Notes: generated from the sequence alone by a model not told the origin. Positions 1 through 8,789 are shown, counted from the stretch's first letter. The stretch: DNA of 23,926 nucleotides from Desulfobacterales bacterium (GCA_030066455.1 JASJBQ010000007.1:1-23926); one strand, 5' to 3'. Translations and numbers: made by a program.

Positions 1-26
1 GACCGGGGCCGTCAAGGGCCCCGGTC
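1..26. terminator. GC-rich perfect hairpin, probable terminator
   Basis: A perfect inverted repeat with 10-bp arms (GACCGGGGCC / GGCCCCGGTC) and a 6-nt loop lies at the window edge. It is about 155 nt downstream of the stop of the minus-strand protease gene, so it could end that transcript, or a plus-strand gene outside the window. Because the window starts here, any T-run on the minus-strand side cannot be seen. Confidence 0.5.
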
Positions 27-180
27 CAGGTTAGGTTGTGGCCATGGGCGATGGATTCAATCCGCTTGCGATAGAGACTGTCCGTCCATGGGGTGGCGGG
101 CCGGACAGCCTTGGCCGGTGCAATCCATGATTTCGCCCGACGCCCATGACCACGGGGGAGGAACATGGTGTTCTGCGGGA

Positions 181-1608
181 TCAGCTCAGGGCCACGACCT
201 TAAGGCCGCCATTGGCCCGTTTGACCAGCAGCTTGAGATCGCCGCCTTGCTTGTGCTTCAGGACGCGTTTCTTGAAGTCTTTGGCCGAGTCCACCTCGTG
301 GCGATTGACTTCCACGATCACGTCCCCTTGCTGCAACCCGGCCTTGGCCGCTTTGCTGCCGGGCTTGACCGCGGTGACCACGGCCCCGCGGGCATCCTCG
401 ATATTCATTTGCCGGGCCATTTCGGGTGTCAGGTCCGAAACATGGATGCCGTATTCGGTTTCCTTTTCGGAACCGGTTTTGCCGCTCTGGGCCAGGGTCA
501 GGGGGCGCCGGCCGACTTTAAGGGTCAGGTTTTTCTCCTTGCCGTTTCTGAGAACCGTCACATCCACCCGCTCGCCCACGGCCAGGCCGGCCGCTTTGGT
601 GGTCAGCGCGCGGCTGCTGTTGACCTCGGTGTCGTCCACTTCCAGGATAATATCGTTGGGCCGGATGCCGGCCTTGTCGGCCGGGTCGCCGGGAACCACC
701 TGGGTCACCAGAACACCGCGGCCTTCCTCGAGGTCATAATACGAGGCCAGATCGCCCTTGAGATCCTGGATCGTGACCCCCAGCCAGCCGCGGGTGACCT
801 CGCCTTCCGCTTTGAGCTGGGTCACGATGTCGTTGGCCATGTCGATCGGAATGGCAAAGCCGATTCCCTGGCCGCTGGCGATGATGGCCGTGTTGATGCC
901 CACGACCTCGCCCTGCATGTTGAGCAGCGGTCCGCCGCTGTTGCCCGGGTTGATGGAGGCATCGGTCTGGATGTAGTCATCGTAGGGACCCGCACCGATG
1001 ACCCGGCCCTTGGCACTGACGATGCCGGCCGTCACGGTGTGTTCCAGACCGAACGGGTTGCCGATCGCAACCACCCACTCACCGACAGACAGGTCCGAAG
1101 ACTTGCCCAAAGGGACGAACGGCAGCTTCTGCCGGGAATCCACCTTGATCAAGGCGAGGTCGGTCTGGGGATCGCGGCCGATGACGGTGGCTTCGAACTG
1201 GCGCTCGTCCTGGAGGACGACCTTGATGCTGTCGGCCCCGTCCACCACGTGATGGTTGGTGACGATATGGCCATCAGGATCGATGATGAAGCCCGTGCCC
1301 AGACCGGACTGCTTGTGTGGTCGGGAGTTACGGTCGCCGAAACGGGGTCCGAAGAATTCGCGGAACGGATTGCCCGGGCCGCCGTGCCCCCTTGAAAACG
1401 GGTGGGCCGCAGGCCGCATGGCTTTCTCCACTTGAATGTTGACCACCGCCGGGCCAACTTTTTCGGCCAAAACGGCGAAGTTCTGCGGAACCATTCTAAT
1501 CCCCGGATCGTTGGGTGCGGCCGTGGCGATCGTTAAGCCGGAAGTGACCATGAAGCTTAAAAGCGTCAATATCATCACTGCGTTCTTGAAACGGAAGTGT
1601 CGAAGCAT
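181..1608 (-). CDS. degP: DegP/HtrA-type periplasmic serine endoprotease
   Basis: The 475-residue product matches the usual length of Do-type proteases, which degrade or chaperone misfolded envelope proteins in the periplasm. A signal peptide spans about residues 1-30 (cleavage near ATA-AP). The trypsin-like domain holds the catalytic triad: H120 (TNHHVVDGAD), D150 (DPQTDLALIK) and S224 (PGNSGGPL). Two PDZ domains follow, about 275-365 (RGWLGVTIQDL...) and 385-470 (YGIHVSDLTPEMA...). The reading frame is open further upstream to 1740. I chose the ATG at 1608 because AGGAGG lies about 8 nt before it, the signal peptide starts there, and a good sigma70-like promoter lies between 1608 and 1740. 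It appears monocistronic. Family assignment is very secure. The symbol could equally be mucD or degQ, since the paralogs are not separable from sequence alone. Confidence 0.96.
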   Translation of the reverse strand: MLRHFRFKNAVMILTLLSFMVTSGLTIATAAPNDPGIRMVPQNFAVLAEKVGPAVVNIQVEKAMRPAAHPFSRGHGGPGNPFREFFGPRFGDRNSRPHKQSGLGTGFIIDPDGHIVTNHHVVDGADSIKVVLQDERQFEATVIGRDPQTDLALIKVDSRQKLPFVPLGKSSDLSVGEWVVAIGNPFGLEHTVTAGIVSAKGRVIGAGPYDDYIQTDASINPGNSGGPLLNMQGEVVGINTAIIASGQGIGFAIPIDMANDIVTQLKAEGEVTRGWLGVTIQDLKGDLASYYDLEEGRGVLVTQVVPGDPADKAGIRPNDIILEVDDTEVNSSRALTTKAAGLAVGERVDVTVLRNGKEKNLTLKVGRRPLTLAQSGKTGSEKETEYGIHVSDLTPEMARQMNIEDARGAVVTAVKPGSKAAKAGLQQGDVIVEVNRHEVDSAKDFKKRVLKHKQGGDLKLLVKRANGGLKVVALS

Positions 1609-1701
1609 TGTCTGTAGCCTCCTGTTGGTTTGGATGTGAACGTTGATCGCTCTGCTTTCACTGCGACCAATACGTAAGTGTTTGGTATAGAGTGACCCTA
1701 A

Positions 1702-1731
1702 ATCATAAAGATCACGACAAGATGATGTGAA
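1702..1731 (-). promoter_or_regulatory. Sigma70-like promoter of the degP-type gene
   Basis: On the minus strand TTCACA (plus 1726-1731) and TATGAT (plus 1702-1707) are separated by 18 bp; each matches its consensus at 5 of 6 positions. It would start transcription near 1695 and leave a leader of about 85 nt before the ATG at 1608. It supports the shorter protease start, because a start at 1740 would lie upstream of the promoter. No sigmaE- or Cpx-type motif was confidently recognised. Confidence 0.45.
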
Positions 1732-2268
1732 GATCACCAAACGGTTAATTTGGATTCAAGCTGCTCGCGGACAGCGTTGGGCCCGAAGTGTTTGCTTCCC
1801 GACGAGCGAAAGCGCTATTGTCGCTGGCGCCCCGTCTTCTCCTCGAAAGGTAAGCCCTGGAAGGAATACGCCCGATTCCCGCCTGTCTGCGGTTCGCCCC
1901 GCCGGACGGCGCACCGACGCTGCTAGCACGTAATGAGATCGGGGTTCGCGTCGGATTTGAAACGAGATCGCCTGGTGCGGCGCTGGATCGGCCTCTGAGG
2001 TAAGGCCAGGGGCATCCATTCACCTGGAGGGGAGGGTGTGCGCTCCAGATCGTCGGCGCAGGGCGAATGGCGGGTCGGTATCCTTGGGGGGTTAAAATGC
2101 GATTTCAGGATGTGAGCGATCCTGGCGACGCGCGGTCCCGGCGGGGGGTCCATGGGGAGATGTCACGGTGCGCAAACCGCATGCGGATGCCTGGCCGGCG
2201 AGGACCCGTGTGCGTGGGGTGGGGGCCGTCAATGGCGGTCACGGATGATGCGCCATGCGCCGGTCAGT
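1732..2268. other. Intergenic stretch without a supported gene
   Basis: Short open frames occur on both strands but none has a ribosome-binding site or recognisable protein. The only structure noted is a modest inverted repeat (CTGGAG / CTCCAG) around 2023-2047. The stretch lies between two minus-strand genes. Confidence 0.5.
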
Positions 2269-2832
2269 CTATAGCTGATCCAGGCAGCGGCTCTCGACGG
2301 CCTCCATTTCCTCAAAGGCTCGATTGCGGCGGGCATCGAGGCTTTCGATCTCACGCCGCAGACGAGCCCGGGTATCGGGGCGCAGTGCATCCGCTTCCTG
2401 AGCCTGTCGCCTGATGATCAGCTCACGCTCGAGGCTTGTCAGGTGCTGATCCAAGACAAAGAGTTCGGCCCGGCAGCCCGCAAGACGCATTCCTCGGGCC
2501 CGTCCTGCCAGAAAGGCCCTTTCCGTTTCGGGGGGGCAGACGTGATGATAAACCCGGCCGTTTCGTCCGACCTCAAAGCCGTTGCCGTCGGTGCAGTAGA
2601 TCTGTAAGCCATCAAGACGACCTGCTGCGTAGGCTTCGCGATCCGGCGGTGCTTCCGCCTCGCGGCAGGCGGCGAGGTAACTTTCGAAAACCGACAAGGG
2701 GGCGCCGACCCGGCCGTCGCGGTGGCCGAGACTGAACCAGTCGGTGGTTTGGCAGTCCTCGATGGACGAATGGGCGCAGGCGGCGAGGGACCCGGCCAGA
2801 ACGACGCAAAAGATCAAGAGCATGGTGCGCAT
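2269..2832 (-). CDS. DUF2799-like lipoprotein
   Basis: The product is a 187-residue envelope lipoprotein of unknown function. Residues 1-19 form a lipoprotein signal with lipobox LAAC (lipidated Cys19). The mature part shows the DUF2799 pattern: a Cys, then DWFSLGHRDGRVG, a CREAEAPPDREAYAAGRLDGLQIYC segment, GRNGRVYHHVCP and FLAGRARG. Its C-terminal third (about 130-187) is charged and helical, probably coiled coil. The frame is open to 3075, but the ATG at 2832 is preferred because GGAAGG lies about 10 nt upstream and the signal peptide begins there. ATGs at 2841 and 2862 are possible alternatives. The gene is alone on its strand; neighbours give no hint of function. Confidence 0.8.
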   Translation of the reverse strand: MRTMLLIFCVVLAGSLAACAHSSIEDCQTTDWFSLGHRDGRVGAPLSVFESYLAACREAEAPPDREAYAAGRLDGLQIYCTDGNGFEVGRNGRVYHHVCPPETERAFLAGRARGMRLAGCRAELFVLDQHLTSLERELIIRRQAQEADALRPDTRARLRREIESLDARRNRAFEEMEAVESRCLDQL

Positions 2833-3252
2833 GGCGTGCATATCCTTCCATGGGCCACCCATTGCGTTCAACTGCCGCTGACGCGAGGGATCGCGGGTGG
2901 CTGGACGCGCCGAATGGGCTGTCGCTTGAAGCCCGCGGCGCCATGTCACCGGTGTTAGCACATCTCGGGGCGGAACGACAGTCCACGCAAACGCATGCTT
3001 GGCGGCACCCCGAGGTTGGACTTGCCAAAACCGTCCGAACCGTTTTAGATAATAGGCGCACTTCTTCCGTGTCACGGGGCCGGTCCTCCGGACGCTTCAG
3101 CGGTCGCCGCAGCGAGTGACCGCAAAAAGCGGTTCGCCTGATCGCATGACCTTGAAGCACTTAAACGGTATCATGGATCCTGTTTGTTCAGTGCCTGGTT
3201 GCCCCGCCTGGGGGGTACGCCGATTCGACACCGTCGTTGTAAAGGGCGTCTA
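2833..3252. other. Divergent intergenic region
   Basis: About 420 bp lie between the minus-strand lipoprotein gene and the plus-strand amidotransferase gene, so promoters for both should be here. A TATTAT/GATAAT-like motif occurs near 3045-3055, but no partner -35 box at normal spacing was convincing. Overlapping open frames on both strands look like GC-driven noise. Confidence 0.4.
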
Positions 3253-4119
3253 TTGACCGACACCGATCCGCAAATCGCCATTGGCATTCTGAATGGTTAC
3301 CCACGCGCCAGTCGCGACAATTTCGACCGCAGCGGGGTCGGACACCCCCATGATCTCTTCAGGGATTTTCTGGGCCGTTACCTGCCGGATGCCGTGGTGG
3401 AAATCTGTTTCGTGGCTGACCGGGATCAGCCACTACCCGCCGGAGCGGCGCTCCAGTCTTACAGCGGTTTCATCTGGACGGGTTCGGATCTGGCCATCTA
3501 CGACGACGCGGACCAGCGGGTGACGCGACAGATCGAACTGGCCCGAGCCATTTTCGCCAGCGGCGTTCCCATGTTCGGCAGTTGCTGGGGGGTGCAGATG
3601 GCGGCCGTGGCCGCCGGCGGCGCGGTCGCCAGAAATCCCAAAGGACGCGAATGGGGGATCGCCCGCGACATCACCCTGACCGCCGAGGGCCGTCGATCAC
3701 CTCTGATGGCCGGCAAGCCGGAGCGTTTCGACGGGTTCATCATGCATCTCGACGAGGTGACCCGTCTGCCGGCGGGAGCCCGGTTGCTGGCCGTGAACGC
3801 GCATACACGGGTTCAAGCGCTGGAGGTCCGCATGGGGGCGGGCGTTTTCTGGGCGACCCAATACCACCCCGAATACAATCTGCTCGAAATGGGGCGCCTG
3901 ATTGCCGCCCGGGCCCAACCCCTGATGGCCGAGGGTTTCTTTGCGGCGGAAGCCGACGTGAATCGGTACGCCGAACAGATGATGACGCTGCACCGCAAGC
4001 CCCGGGCGGAGGATCTGCGGGCCGCGCTCGGGGTGGATGAGACGATTCTGGATCCGACACTGCGCGAACAGGAACTGTGCAACTGGATCGACCACCTGGT
4101 TCTTCCCCGGGCCGGATGA
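3253..4119 (+). CDS. Class I glutamine amidotransferase (GMP synthase-like GATase fold)
   Basis: The product of about 288 residues is a stand-alone class I (triad) glutamine amidotransferase. The nucleophile Cys111 sits in MFGSCWGVQMA and the other triad members in QYHPEYN (His205, Glu207). Such proteins hydrolyse glutamine or gamma-glutamyl amides. PuuD, which releases GABA from gamma-glutamyl-GABA in polyamine breakdown, has this fold, and a polyamine-type importer follows directly. That makes a polyamine-related role plausible but unproven. The start is uncertain: no ATG precedes the conserved IAIGILNGYPRASRDNF. I chose TTG at 3253 because AAAGGG lies 6 nt upstream; TTG at 3184 would add 23 poorly conserved residues. 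About 170 bp separate it from the importer genes. Confidence 0.82.
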   Translation: MTDTDPQIAIGILNGYPRASRDNFDRSGVGHPHDLFRDFLGRYLPDAVVEICFVADRDQPLPAGAALQSYSGFIWTGSDLAIYDDADQRVTRQIELARAIFASGVPMFGSCWGVQMAAVAAGGAVARNPKGREWGIARDITLTAEGRRSPLMAGKPERFDGFIMHLDEVTRLPAGARLLAVNAHTRVQALEVRMGAGVFWATQYHPEYNLLEMGRLIAARAQPLMAEGFFAAEADVNRYAEQMMTLHRKPRAEDLRAALGVDETILDPTLREQELCNWIDHLVLPRAG

Positions 4120-4293
4120 GGCCGTGACGCCCAATCCCAACGGGGGCCTTCGTCAAACGCTTTGCGGATCAATGCGGTTTAATACGCCGTAAACATATCT
4201 CTGACCAAAGTGCCCGCTGAATCCCGCGCGCCGCGAGCGGCGGCGGTGAAATTTTTACTTCCCGATATGTATCTATACGAAAGGAGACGCATG

Positions 4294-5364
4294 ATGAAAA
4301 ACCGGAATTGGATGGTGGGGATGATCGCCGCGGTACTGTTTCTGGCCGTGACCGTGCCGGCTGCCGCGGAAACGCTGGAACTCTTGACTTGGACCGGTTA
4401 CGCGCCGAAAGAGCTGATAGAGAAATTTCAAAAGGAAACCGGCATTATGGTCAAGCCGACCTTCAGCACGAATGAGGAGATGATCGCCAAACTGCGTGCC
4501 ACCCGCGGGGCGGGTTTCGACCTGGCCCAGCCCAGCCAGGATCGCATCGCTTCGGTCCAGGCCAAATACAAGCTCTACCAGCCGATGGACTACGGTCAGA
4601 TCAAGGCGGACCAGATCATCGCCTCCATGCTGGAAGCGGTCAAGGTGAACACCCTGGTGGACGGCAAGAGTTACGCCGTACCCCATGTCTACGGGACCTC
4701 TGGGCTGATTGTGAACCGCAAGTTCGCCCCGGATGCCAGGGATTACTCCGATTTGATCAATGCAAACTACAAGGGCCGTGTCAGCTATCGCCTTAAGCGT
4801 CCGACATTATTGGGTCTGGCTTTTTCATCCGGTAAAGATCCTTTTGCCCTTTACGACGATGCCGAGGCCTACGACGCGCTGATGCAGGAGATGGGGCAGA
4901 AGCTGATCGCCGGCAAGCCCATTGTCAAAACCTACTGGACCAACGGCGATGCCCTGCTGCAGAGCTTTCTCTCCGGTGAAGTCCACCTGGCCATGGCCTG
5001 GGACAACGGGGGCTGGAAGCTCAACGCTGAGAACCCGGATATTGATTTTGTAGCGCCCAAGAGCGGGGCCCTGGGCTGGATCGACACGTTCGCCCTTCCG
5101 GCCAAGGCCAAGAACGTGGCGGCCGCCTACAAATGGATCAACTTCATGCTGCGTCCCGAAAACGCTGCCGTCTTCACGAACATGGAGAAATACGGCACGG
5201 CCTCCAGGGGCGCCATCAAGCTGTGCGATCCGGCGGTCAAGGCCAATTTCGAACGCAGCTTCTCGGCCGCGGATATCGACAACATCAAATGGTATCCGCC
5301 GGTGCCGGCCAAGCTCGAGCAGATCGAAGGGATGATACTGGACAAGGTCAAAGCCGCCAACTAG
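4294..5364 (+). CDS. potD: Periplasmic polyamine-binding protein of ABC importer (PotD-like)
   Basis: The 356-residue extracytoplasmic solute-binding protein is of the spermidine/putrescine family. A Sec signal peptide spans residues 1-25 (MKNRNWMVGM... AAA-ET). The mature protein opens with LELLTWTGYAPKELIEKFQKETGI, the family's first-lobe signature. Later come AVPHVYGTSGLIVN, the WTNGDALLQSFLSGEVHLAMAWDNGG hinge segment and GWIDTFALPAKAKN. AAGGAG at 4281-4286 fits the second of two tandem ATGs (4294, 7-nt spacing) better than the first (4291). It is the first gene of potD-potA-potB-potC order and is followed by a strong hairpin that may raise its expression over the rest. Spermidine or putrescine is the family substrate; the actual ligand cannot be fixed from sequence. 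Confidence 0.88.
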   Translation: MKNRNWMVGMIAAVLFLAVTVPAAAETLELLTWTGYAPKELIEKFQKETGIMVKPTFSTNEEMIAKLRATRGAGFDLAQPSQDRIASVQAKYKLYQPMDYGQIKADQIIASMLEAVKVNTLVDGKSYAVPHVYGTSGLIVNRKFAPDARDYSDLINANYKGRVSYRLKRPTLLGLAFSSGKDPFALYDDAEAYDALMQEMGQKLIAGKPIVKTYWTNGDALLQSFLSGEVHLAMAWDNGGWKLNAENPDIDFVAPKSGALGWIDTFALPAKAKNVAAAYKWINFMLRPENAAVFTNMEKYGTASRGAIKLCDPAVKANFERSFSAADIDNIKWYPPVPAKLEQIEGMILDKVKAAN

Positions 5365-5387
5365 ATAAACCGCAATCCAACGGCTGC

Positions 5388-5422
5388 GGCCGGCCCGGGG
5401 GCACAAACCCGCCCGGCCGGCC
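5388..5422 (+). promoter_or_regulatory. Intercistronic GC-rich hairpin between potD- and potA-like genes
   Basis: Left arm 5388-5399 (GGCCGGCCCGGG) pairs with right arm 5412-5422 (CCCGGCCGGCC), giving 11 bp with one bulged C and a 12-nt loop. Only a short T-run follows (5427-5429). Such hairpins after binding-protein genes often stabilise the upstream message or partly terminate, so that the binding protein outnumbers the transporter. That role is inferred. Confidence 0.5.
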
Positions 5423-5443
5423 GGGCTTTCCGGAAATATCTGC

Positions 5444-6528
5444 ATGCCCATCGATCTCGCCGTCGACAAGATCAGCAAACGCTTCGGGGATTATACCGCC
5501 GTCGAGGAGGTCTCCTTCGAGGTACCCCAGGGGCACTTCTTCTCCATTCTGGGCCCCTCGGGGTGCGGCAAGACCACCCTGCTGCGGATGATCGCCGGCT
5601 TCACGGCACCGAGCGAGGGCGTTATCGCCATCCGCGGGCGAGACATGCAGGGGGTCGTTCCCAACCGCCGGCCGGTGAACATGATTTTCCAGCACCTGGC
5701 CCTGTTTCCGATGATGACCGTGGGGCAGAACATCGCCTTCGGCCTCGAGCGCCGCCGTGAAAAACGCGACGTCATCCAGCGCAAGGTGGCCCGCATCCTC
5801 GAGCGGGTGGGGCTCCCCGGTTTCGAAGCCAAAAAGATCGATCAACTCTCCGGCGGCCAGCAACAAAGGGTGGCGGTGGCCCGCTGTCTGGTGCTGGAGC
5901 CCGCCGTCCTGTTGCTGGACGAGCCCCTGGGGGCCCTTGATCTCAAACTGCGGGAGCAGATGAAGGTCGAACTCAAGACCCTCCAGGCCCAGGTGGGCAC
6001 CACCTTCGTCTACATCACCCACGACCAATCCGAGGCCCTGGTCATGTCCGACGCCGTGGCCGTCATGAACCAAGGGCGCTTCGAGCAGGTGGGCGCCCCG
6101 CAGAGCCTCTACCACCACCCCCAGTCCGCCTTCGTGGCACGCTTCGTGGGCGAAAACAATGCCTGGATGGGGCGGGTGCGGGGGGGGATGTCACCGCCCT
6201 GAAGATCGACACCGACGACGGCCGATGTTTTGTCTGCCGCACCGCCGAGCCGCTGGAGGCGGGAATGCCGGTCGAACTCTTCATCCGGCCGGAAGCGCTG
6301 CTGATTGAGCCCGACAAGGGAATTGCGGACCTCAATCGCTTCGAGGTGCAGGTACGCGCCATTCTCTTCGACGGCGCCAACAGCCGCTTGCTGGCCCGCC
6401 CGGCAAACGCGGACAACGAACTGCTCATCGCCCTGCCCCAGAACCGCCAGTATGACCACATCCGGGTCGACGACCGCATCGAGGTGGGCTGGGCACCCAC
6501 CTCGGGGATTTGTTTCGCCGCATCATGA
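5444..6528 (+). pseudogene. potA: ABC transporter ATPase (PotA-like), frameshifted at a G8 run
   Basis: The ATPase that energises polyamine import is complete apart from a frame break. The first 245 residues carry Walker A (GPSGCGKTT, 37-45), Q-loop Q83, signature LSGGQQQ (135-141), Walker B VLLLDE (155-160) and H-loop H193. Translation then reaches eight G at 6180-6187 and stops at 6202 after RGGMSPP. If one G is added, or the ribosome slips by -1, reading continues as VTALKIDTDDGR... through a TOBE-like domain (LFIRPEALLIEP...) to 6528. There the stop overlaps the potB ATG as ATGA. The restored protein is about 361 residues, normal for PotA. The precise ATGA coupling argues that the full frame is or recently was functional, so the break may be an assembly error, a recent mutation or a slippage site. 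Start ATG 5444; the upstream GGAA is a weak ribosome-binding site. Confidence 0.85.
6180..6187 (+). other. G8 homopolymer at the potA-like frame break
   Basis: Eight consecutive G lie exactly where the PotA-like reading frame is lost. Nine G (or six) would restore it. Runs of this length are prone both to sequencing error and to replication, transcription or ribosome slippage. Confidence 0.85.
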
Positions 6529-7394
6529 ACGCGCATCGCCGATATCGCCTTACCCTGCCATTGATCCTTTTCATGTCGCCGGTGCTGCTTTGGCTGGTCC
6601 TCCTGATCGTCCTGCCGCACGTGGATCTATTGATCATGTCGCTGCGGGTCGAGGGCGACGACGGAGGGCTCGTTTGGAGCCTGGCCAACTACCGGCAGTT
6701 CTTCGGCGAACCGATTTACTGGCTGACCTTCGTGCGTACGGCGGTGTATGCCATTCTGGTCACTTTCCTGACCTTTCTGATCGCCCTGCCCGTGGCCTTC
6801 TACATCACCAAGGTGGTTGCGCCCCGCCGGCAGGGGTTTTTGCTGCTGCTGCTCCTGATGCCCTTCTGGGTGAGCGAATTGGTGCGGGTCTACGGCTGGA
6901 TGATCCTTTTGCGCGAAAGCGGTGTCATCAACCATTTCCTGGTGGGGCTGGGGCTGTGGGGGCAGCCCGTGGAGATGCTCTACAACGACGTGGCCATGGT
7001 CATGGGGTTGGTCTATACGTCGATGCTCTTCATGGCCGTGCCTCTGGTTACGGTGCTGGAAAGCCTGGATGACAGTCTGATCGAGGCCGCCTACGACCTG
7101 GGCGGCAGTCTGGCAACGACGATCTTCCGGATCATCATTCCCCACGCCATGCCCGGCATCGTTTCAGGCAGCATCGTGGTGTTCATGCTGACGCTGGGCA
7201 ACTACCTGACGCCCAACCTGATCGGAGGCAAGAATTCGCTCTGGTTCACCGAGCAAATCTACAACCAGTTCATCGCCAGCTTCAACTGGAACCAGGGGGC
7301 GGCTTTCGGCTTTCTGCTCTTGCTGCTTTCTTCTCTGGTGATTTGGGCGGGGCTTAAACTCACCCGCCAGAAACTGAGCAAGGTGGTTCAATGA
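6525..7394 (+). CDS. potB: ABC transporter permease (PotB-like)
   Basis: The 289-residue inner-membrane permease is of the spermidine/putrescine class. Hydrophobic segments at about 11-32, 67-96, 104-130, 155-175, 212-226 and 259-278 fit six transmembrane helices. The cytoplasmic EAA loop that docks the ATPase is EAAYDLGGSLATTIFRIIIP (188-207), followed by a Gly-Asn-Tyr-Leu-Thr-Pro segment typical of PotB. The ATG at 6525 overlaps the restored potA stop as ATGA, so translation is probably coupled. An in-frame TTG at 6510 is less likely. It pairs with the next gene as a heterodimeric channel. Confidence 0.9.
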   Translation: MNAHRRYRLTLPLILFMSPVLLWLVLLIVLPHVDLLIMSLRVEGDDGGLVWSLANYRQFFGEPIYWLTFVRTAVYAILVTFLTFLIALPVAFYITKVVAPRRQGFLLLLLLMPFWVSELVRVYGWMILLRESGVINHFLVGLGLWGQPVEMLYNDVAMVMGLVYTSMLFMAVPLVTVLESLDDSLIEAAYDLGGSLATTIFRIIIPHAMPGIVSGSIVVFMLTLGNYLTPNLIGGKNSLWFTEQIYNQFIASFNWNQGAAFGFLLLLLSSLVIWAGLKLTRQKLSKVVQ

Positions 7395-8245
7395 TCCGCA
7401 CGCTGCCCCAAGGCGCTGCCTACCGTTTCGGCTACCGGGCCTACATGCTGCTCTACTTCGCCTTTCTCTTCGCTCCTCTGGCGGTAACCTGTATTCTGGC
7501 TTTCAACGATTCCCAGTTCCCGGCGCTGCCCTGGAAGGGATTCACGCTCGAATGGTTTTTCGGCGACCTGCCGCACCGGGTGGGTATCTTCAACGACCGG
7601 GTCAACCTCGACAGTATCTGGGTCAGCTTTCAGGTGGCTTTCTGCGTGACCCTGACGGCCACTGCGGTGGGCACGTGCGCGGCCTTTCTCTTCGAACAGG
7701 AAGATTTCCCCTGCAAACCGCTGCTCTATTTCCTGATGTTGTCCCCGCTGGTTATTCCGGGGGTCATCCTGGGCATTTCGATCCTGCTCTTCGCCAATTC
7801 CCTGGGCCTTTTCTTCGAAGACCACTGGGGCCTGGACATTCCGCTCTTCCGCCCGGGTTTCTGGCTGGTGGTGCTGGGCCAGTTCTCTTTCATTACCACC
7901 CTGGTGGCGCTGATCGTGTCCGCCCGGCTGCGCAAGTTCGACCGCACACTGGAGGAAGCCGCCATGAATCTCGGCGCCGGCCGCCTGGAAGTCATCTGGC
8001 ATATCACCCTCAAATACCTCCGGCCGGCCATCATCGGGGGGGCGGCGGTTTCCTTTCTGATGTCCTTCGAGAATTTCAACACCACCCTTTTTCTGGTGGG
8101 TTCGGAAACCACCCTGCCGATCAACCTTTACCTTCAGGTGCGCGACGGCAGCACGCCGGTCATCAACGCGATCTCGTTTCTGCTCATCGTGGGGACGTCA
8201 CTGGCGGCGGTGGCCAATCTCTACTTCAGCCGCTCCCAGGAATAA
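7391..8245 (+). CDS. potC: ABC transporter permease (PotC-like)
   Basis: The 284-residue inner-membrane permease starts with an ATGA overlap on the potB-like stop. It has about six hydrophobic segments (near 17-38, 78-101, 111-140, 157-177, 212-228, 256-276). The EAA loop is EAAMNLGAGRLEVIWHITLK (189-208). The SFENFNTTLFLVG segment after it matches the PotC pattern (SFDDFVISFFV in better-known members), with an Asn in place of an acidic residue. It is the last gene of the importer operon. Polyamine specificity is inferred from the binding protein and gene order. Confidence 0.9.
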   Translation: MIRTLPQGAAYRFGYRAYMLLYFAFLFAPLAVTCILAFNDSQFPALPWKGFTLEWFFGDLPHRVGIFNDRVNLDSIWVSFQVAFCVTLTATAVGTCAAFLFEQEDFPCKPLLYFLMLSPLVIPGVILGISILLFANSLGLFFEDHWGLDIPLFRPGFWLVVLGQFSFITTLVALIVSARLRKFDRTLEEAAMNLGAGRLEVIWHITLKYLRPAIIGGAAVSFLMSFENFNTTLFLVGSETTLPINLYLQVRDGSTPVINAISFLLIVGTSLAAVANLYFSRSQE

Positions 8246-8466
8246 GCGCCACCAGGGGACCATCGCCCCCTTCCGGTTGCACCTGAGCGTCCTCGGTTTA
8301 ATTCGGCGTGTTGTAAGGGGCACCACACCATCTTCCGGCCGATTTGATCTCCCCCGCATAAGGTGATTTTCTCTCCAGACGGGGCTCGTCGTGACAGGGT
8401 TGATTGCAGAAAACGCCTTCGGCGATAGGCGTGTGATGGCGGGCGATCATCCGGTCGCTTGGTTGC

Positions 8467-8483
8467 GGCCGGTCTGACCGGCC
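8467..8483. repeat. 17-bp near-perfect palindrome (possible operator or hairpin)
   Basis: GGCCGGTC and GACCGGCC flank a single T. It lies about 70 bp upstream of the AT-rich promoter-like patch of the GTPase operon. It could be an operator or a transcript hairpin; no T-run follows, so a terminator is unlikely. Confidence 0.4.
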
Positions 8484-8550
8484 GGAAGACTTATCGGGAT
8501 GGTTTGGCCGGGCCGCAGGTCCGGCAATGCCTTTGAAATCGCGTTTTTTC

Positions 8551-8578
8551 TTGATTTGGTTGTAAATTTATATAAGAT
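8551..8578 (+). promoter_or_regulatory. Candidate promoter of the GTPase operon
   Basis: TTGATT at 8551-8556 and TAAGAT at 8573-8578 are separated by 16 bp inside the only AT-rich patch of this intergenic region (overlapping TATATAAGAT gives alternative -10 boxes). Each box matches consensus at about 4 of 6 positions. The leader to the first gene would be about 200 nt. Confidence 0.35.
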
Positions 8579-8789
8579 TCATGATGTTGCAACGTCAAGG
8601 GTAAATCGGTTCCCATACGGAAAGCAATTACCCCGCAACTGGCCAGCGGTGTCCAGCCGTTACAGGCAGGCTTTCATCGAATCGGATTCGGGTTGCTCGC
8701 AACCGGATCATAGAAAGCGGGCGGCCTTCAGCAATTACGCTGTGGGTTGATACCCGCCCACGCTTCACCCGACCAAGGAGGAGGCCCCA

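Larger units (their letters stand above)
8246..8789. other. Intergenic leader region before the GTPase operon
   Basis: About 540 bp separate the importer operon from the GTPase operon. It contains a near-perfect palindrome at 8467-8483, a small ACGCC/GGCGT repeat around 8414-8433, an AT-rich promoter-like patch around 8551-8578 and a long leader. No terminator with a T-run was found after the potC-like gene, and the open frame at 8499-8750 has no ribosome-binding site or recognisable product. Confidence 0.5.

Noticed and set aside
88..1395. Long plus-strand open frame (435 codons) opposite the protease gene
   Set aside because: It is the complement of a clear DegP-type gene in GC-rich DNA; its translation is low-complexity His/Gly/Asp-rich and unlike any protein.
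6305..7072. 255-codon plus-strand frame across potA end and potB
   Set aside because: Out of frame with both real genes, Arg/Pro/Ala-rich, no motif.
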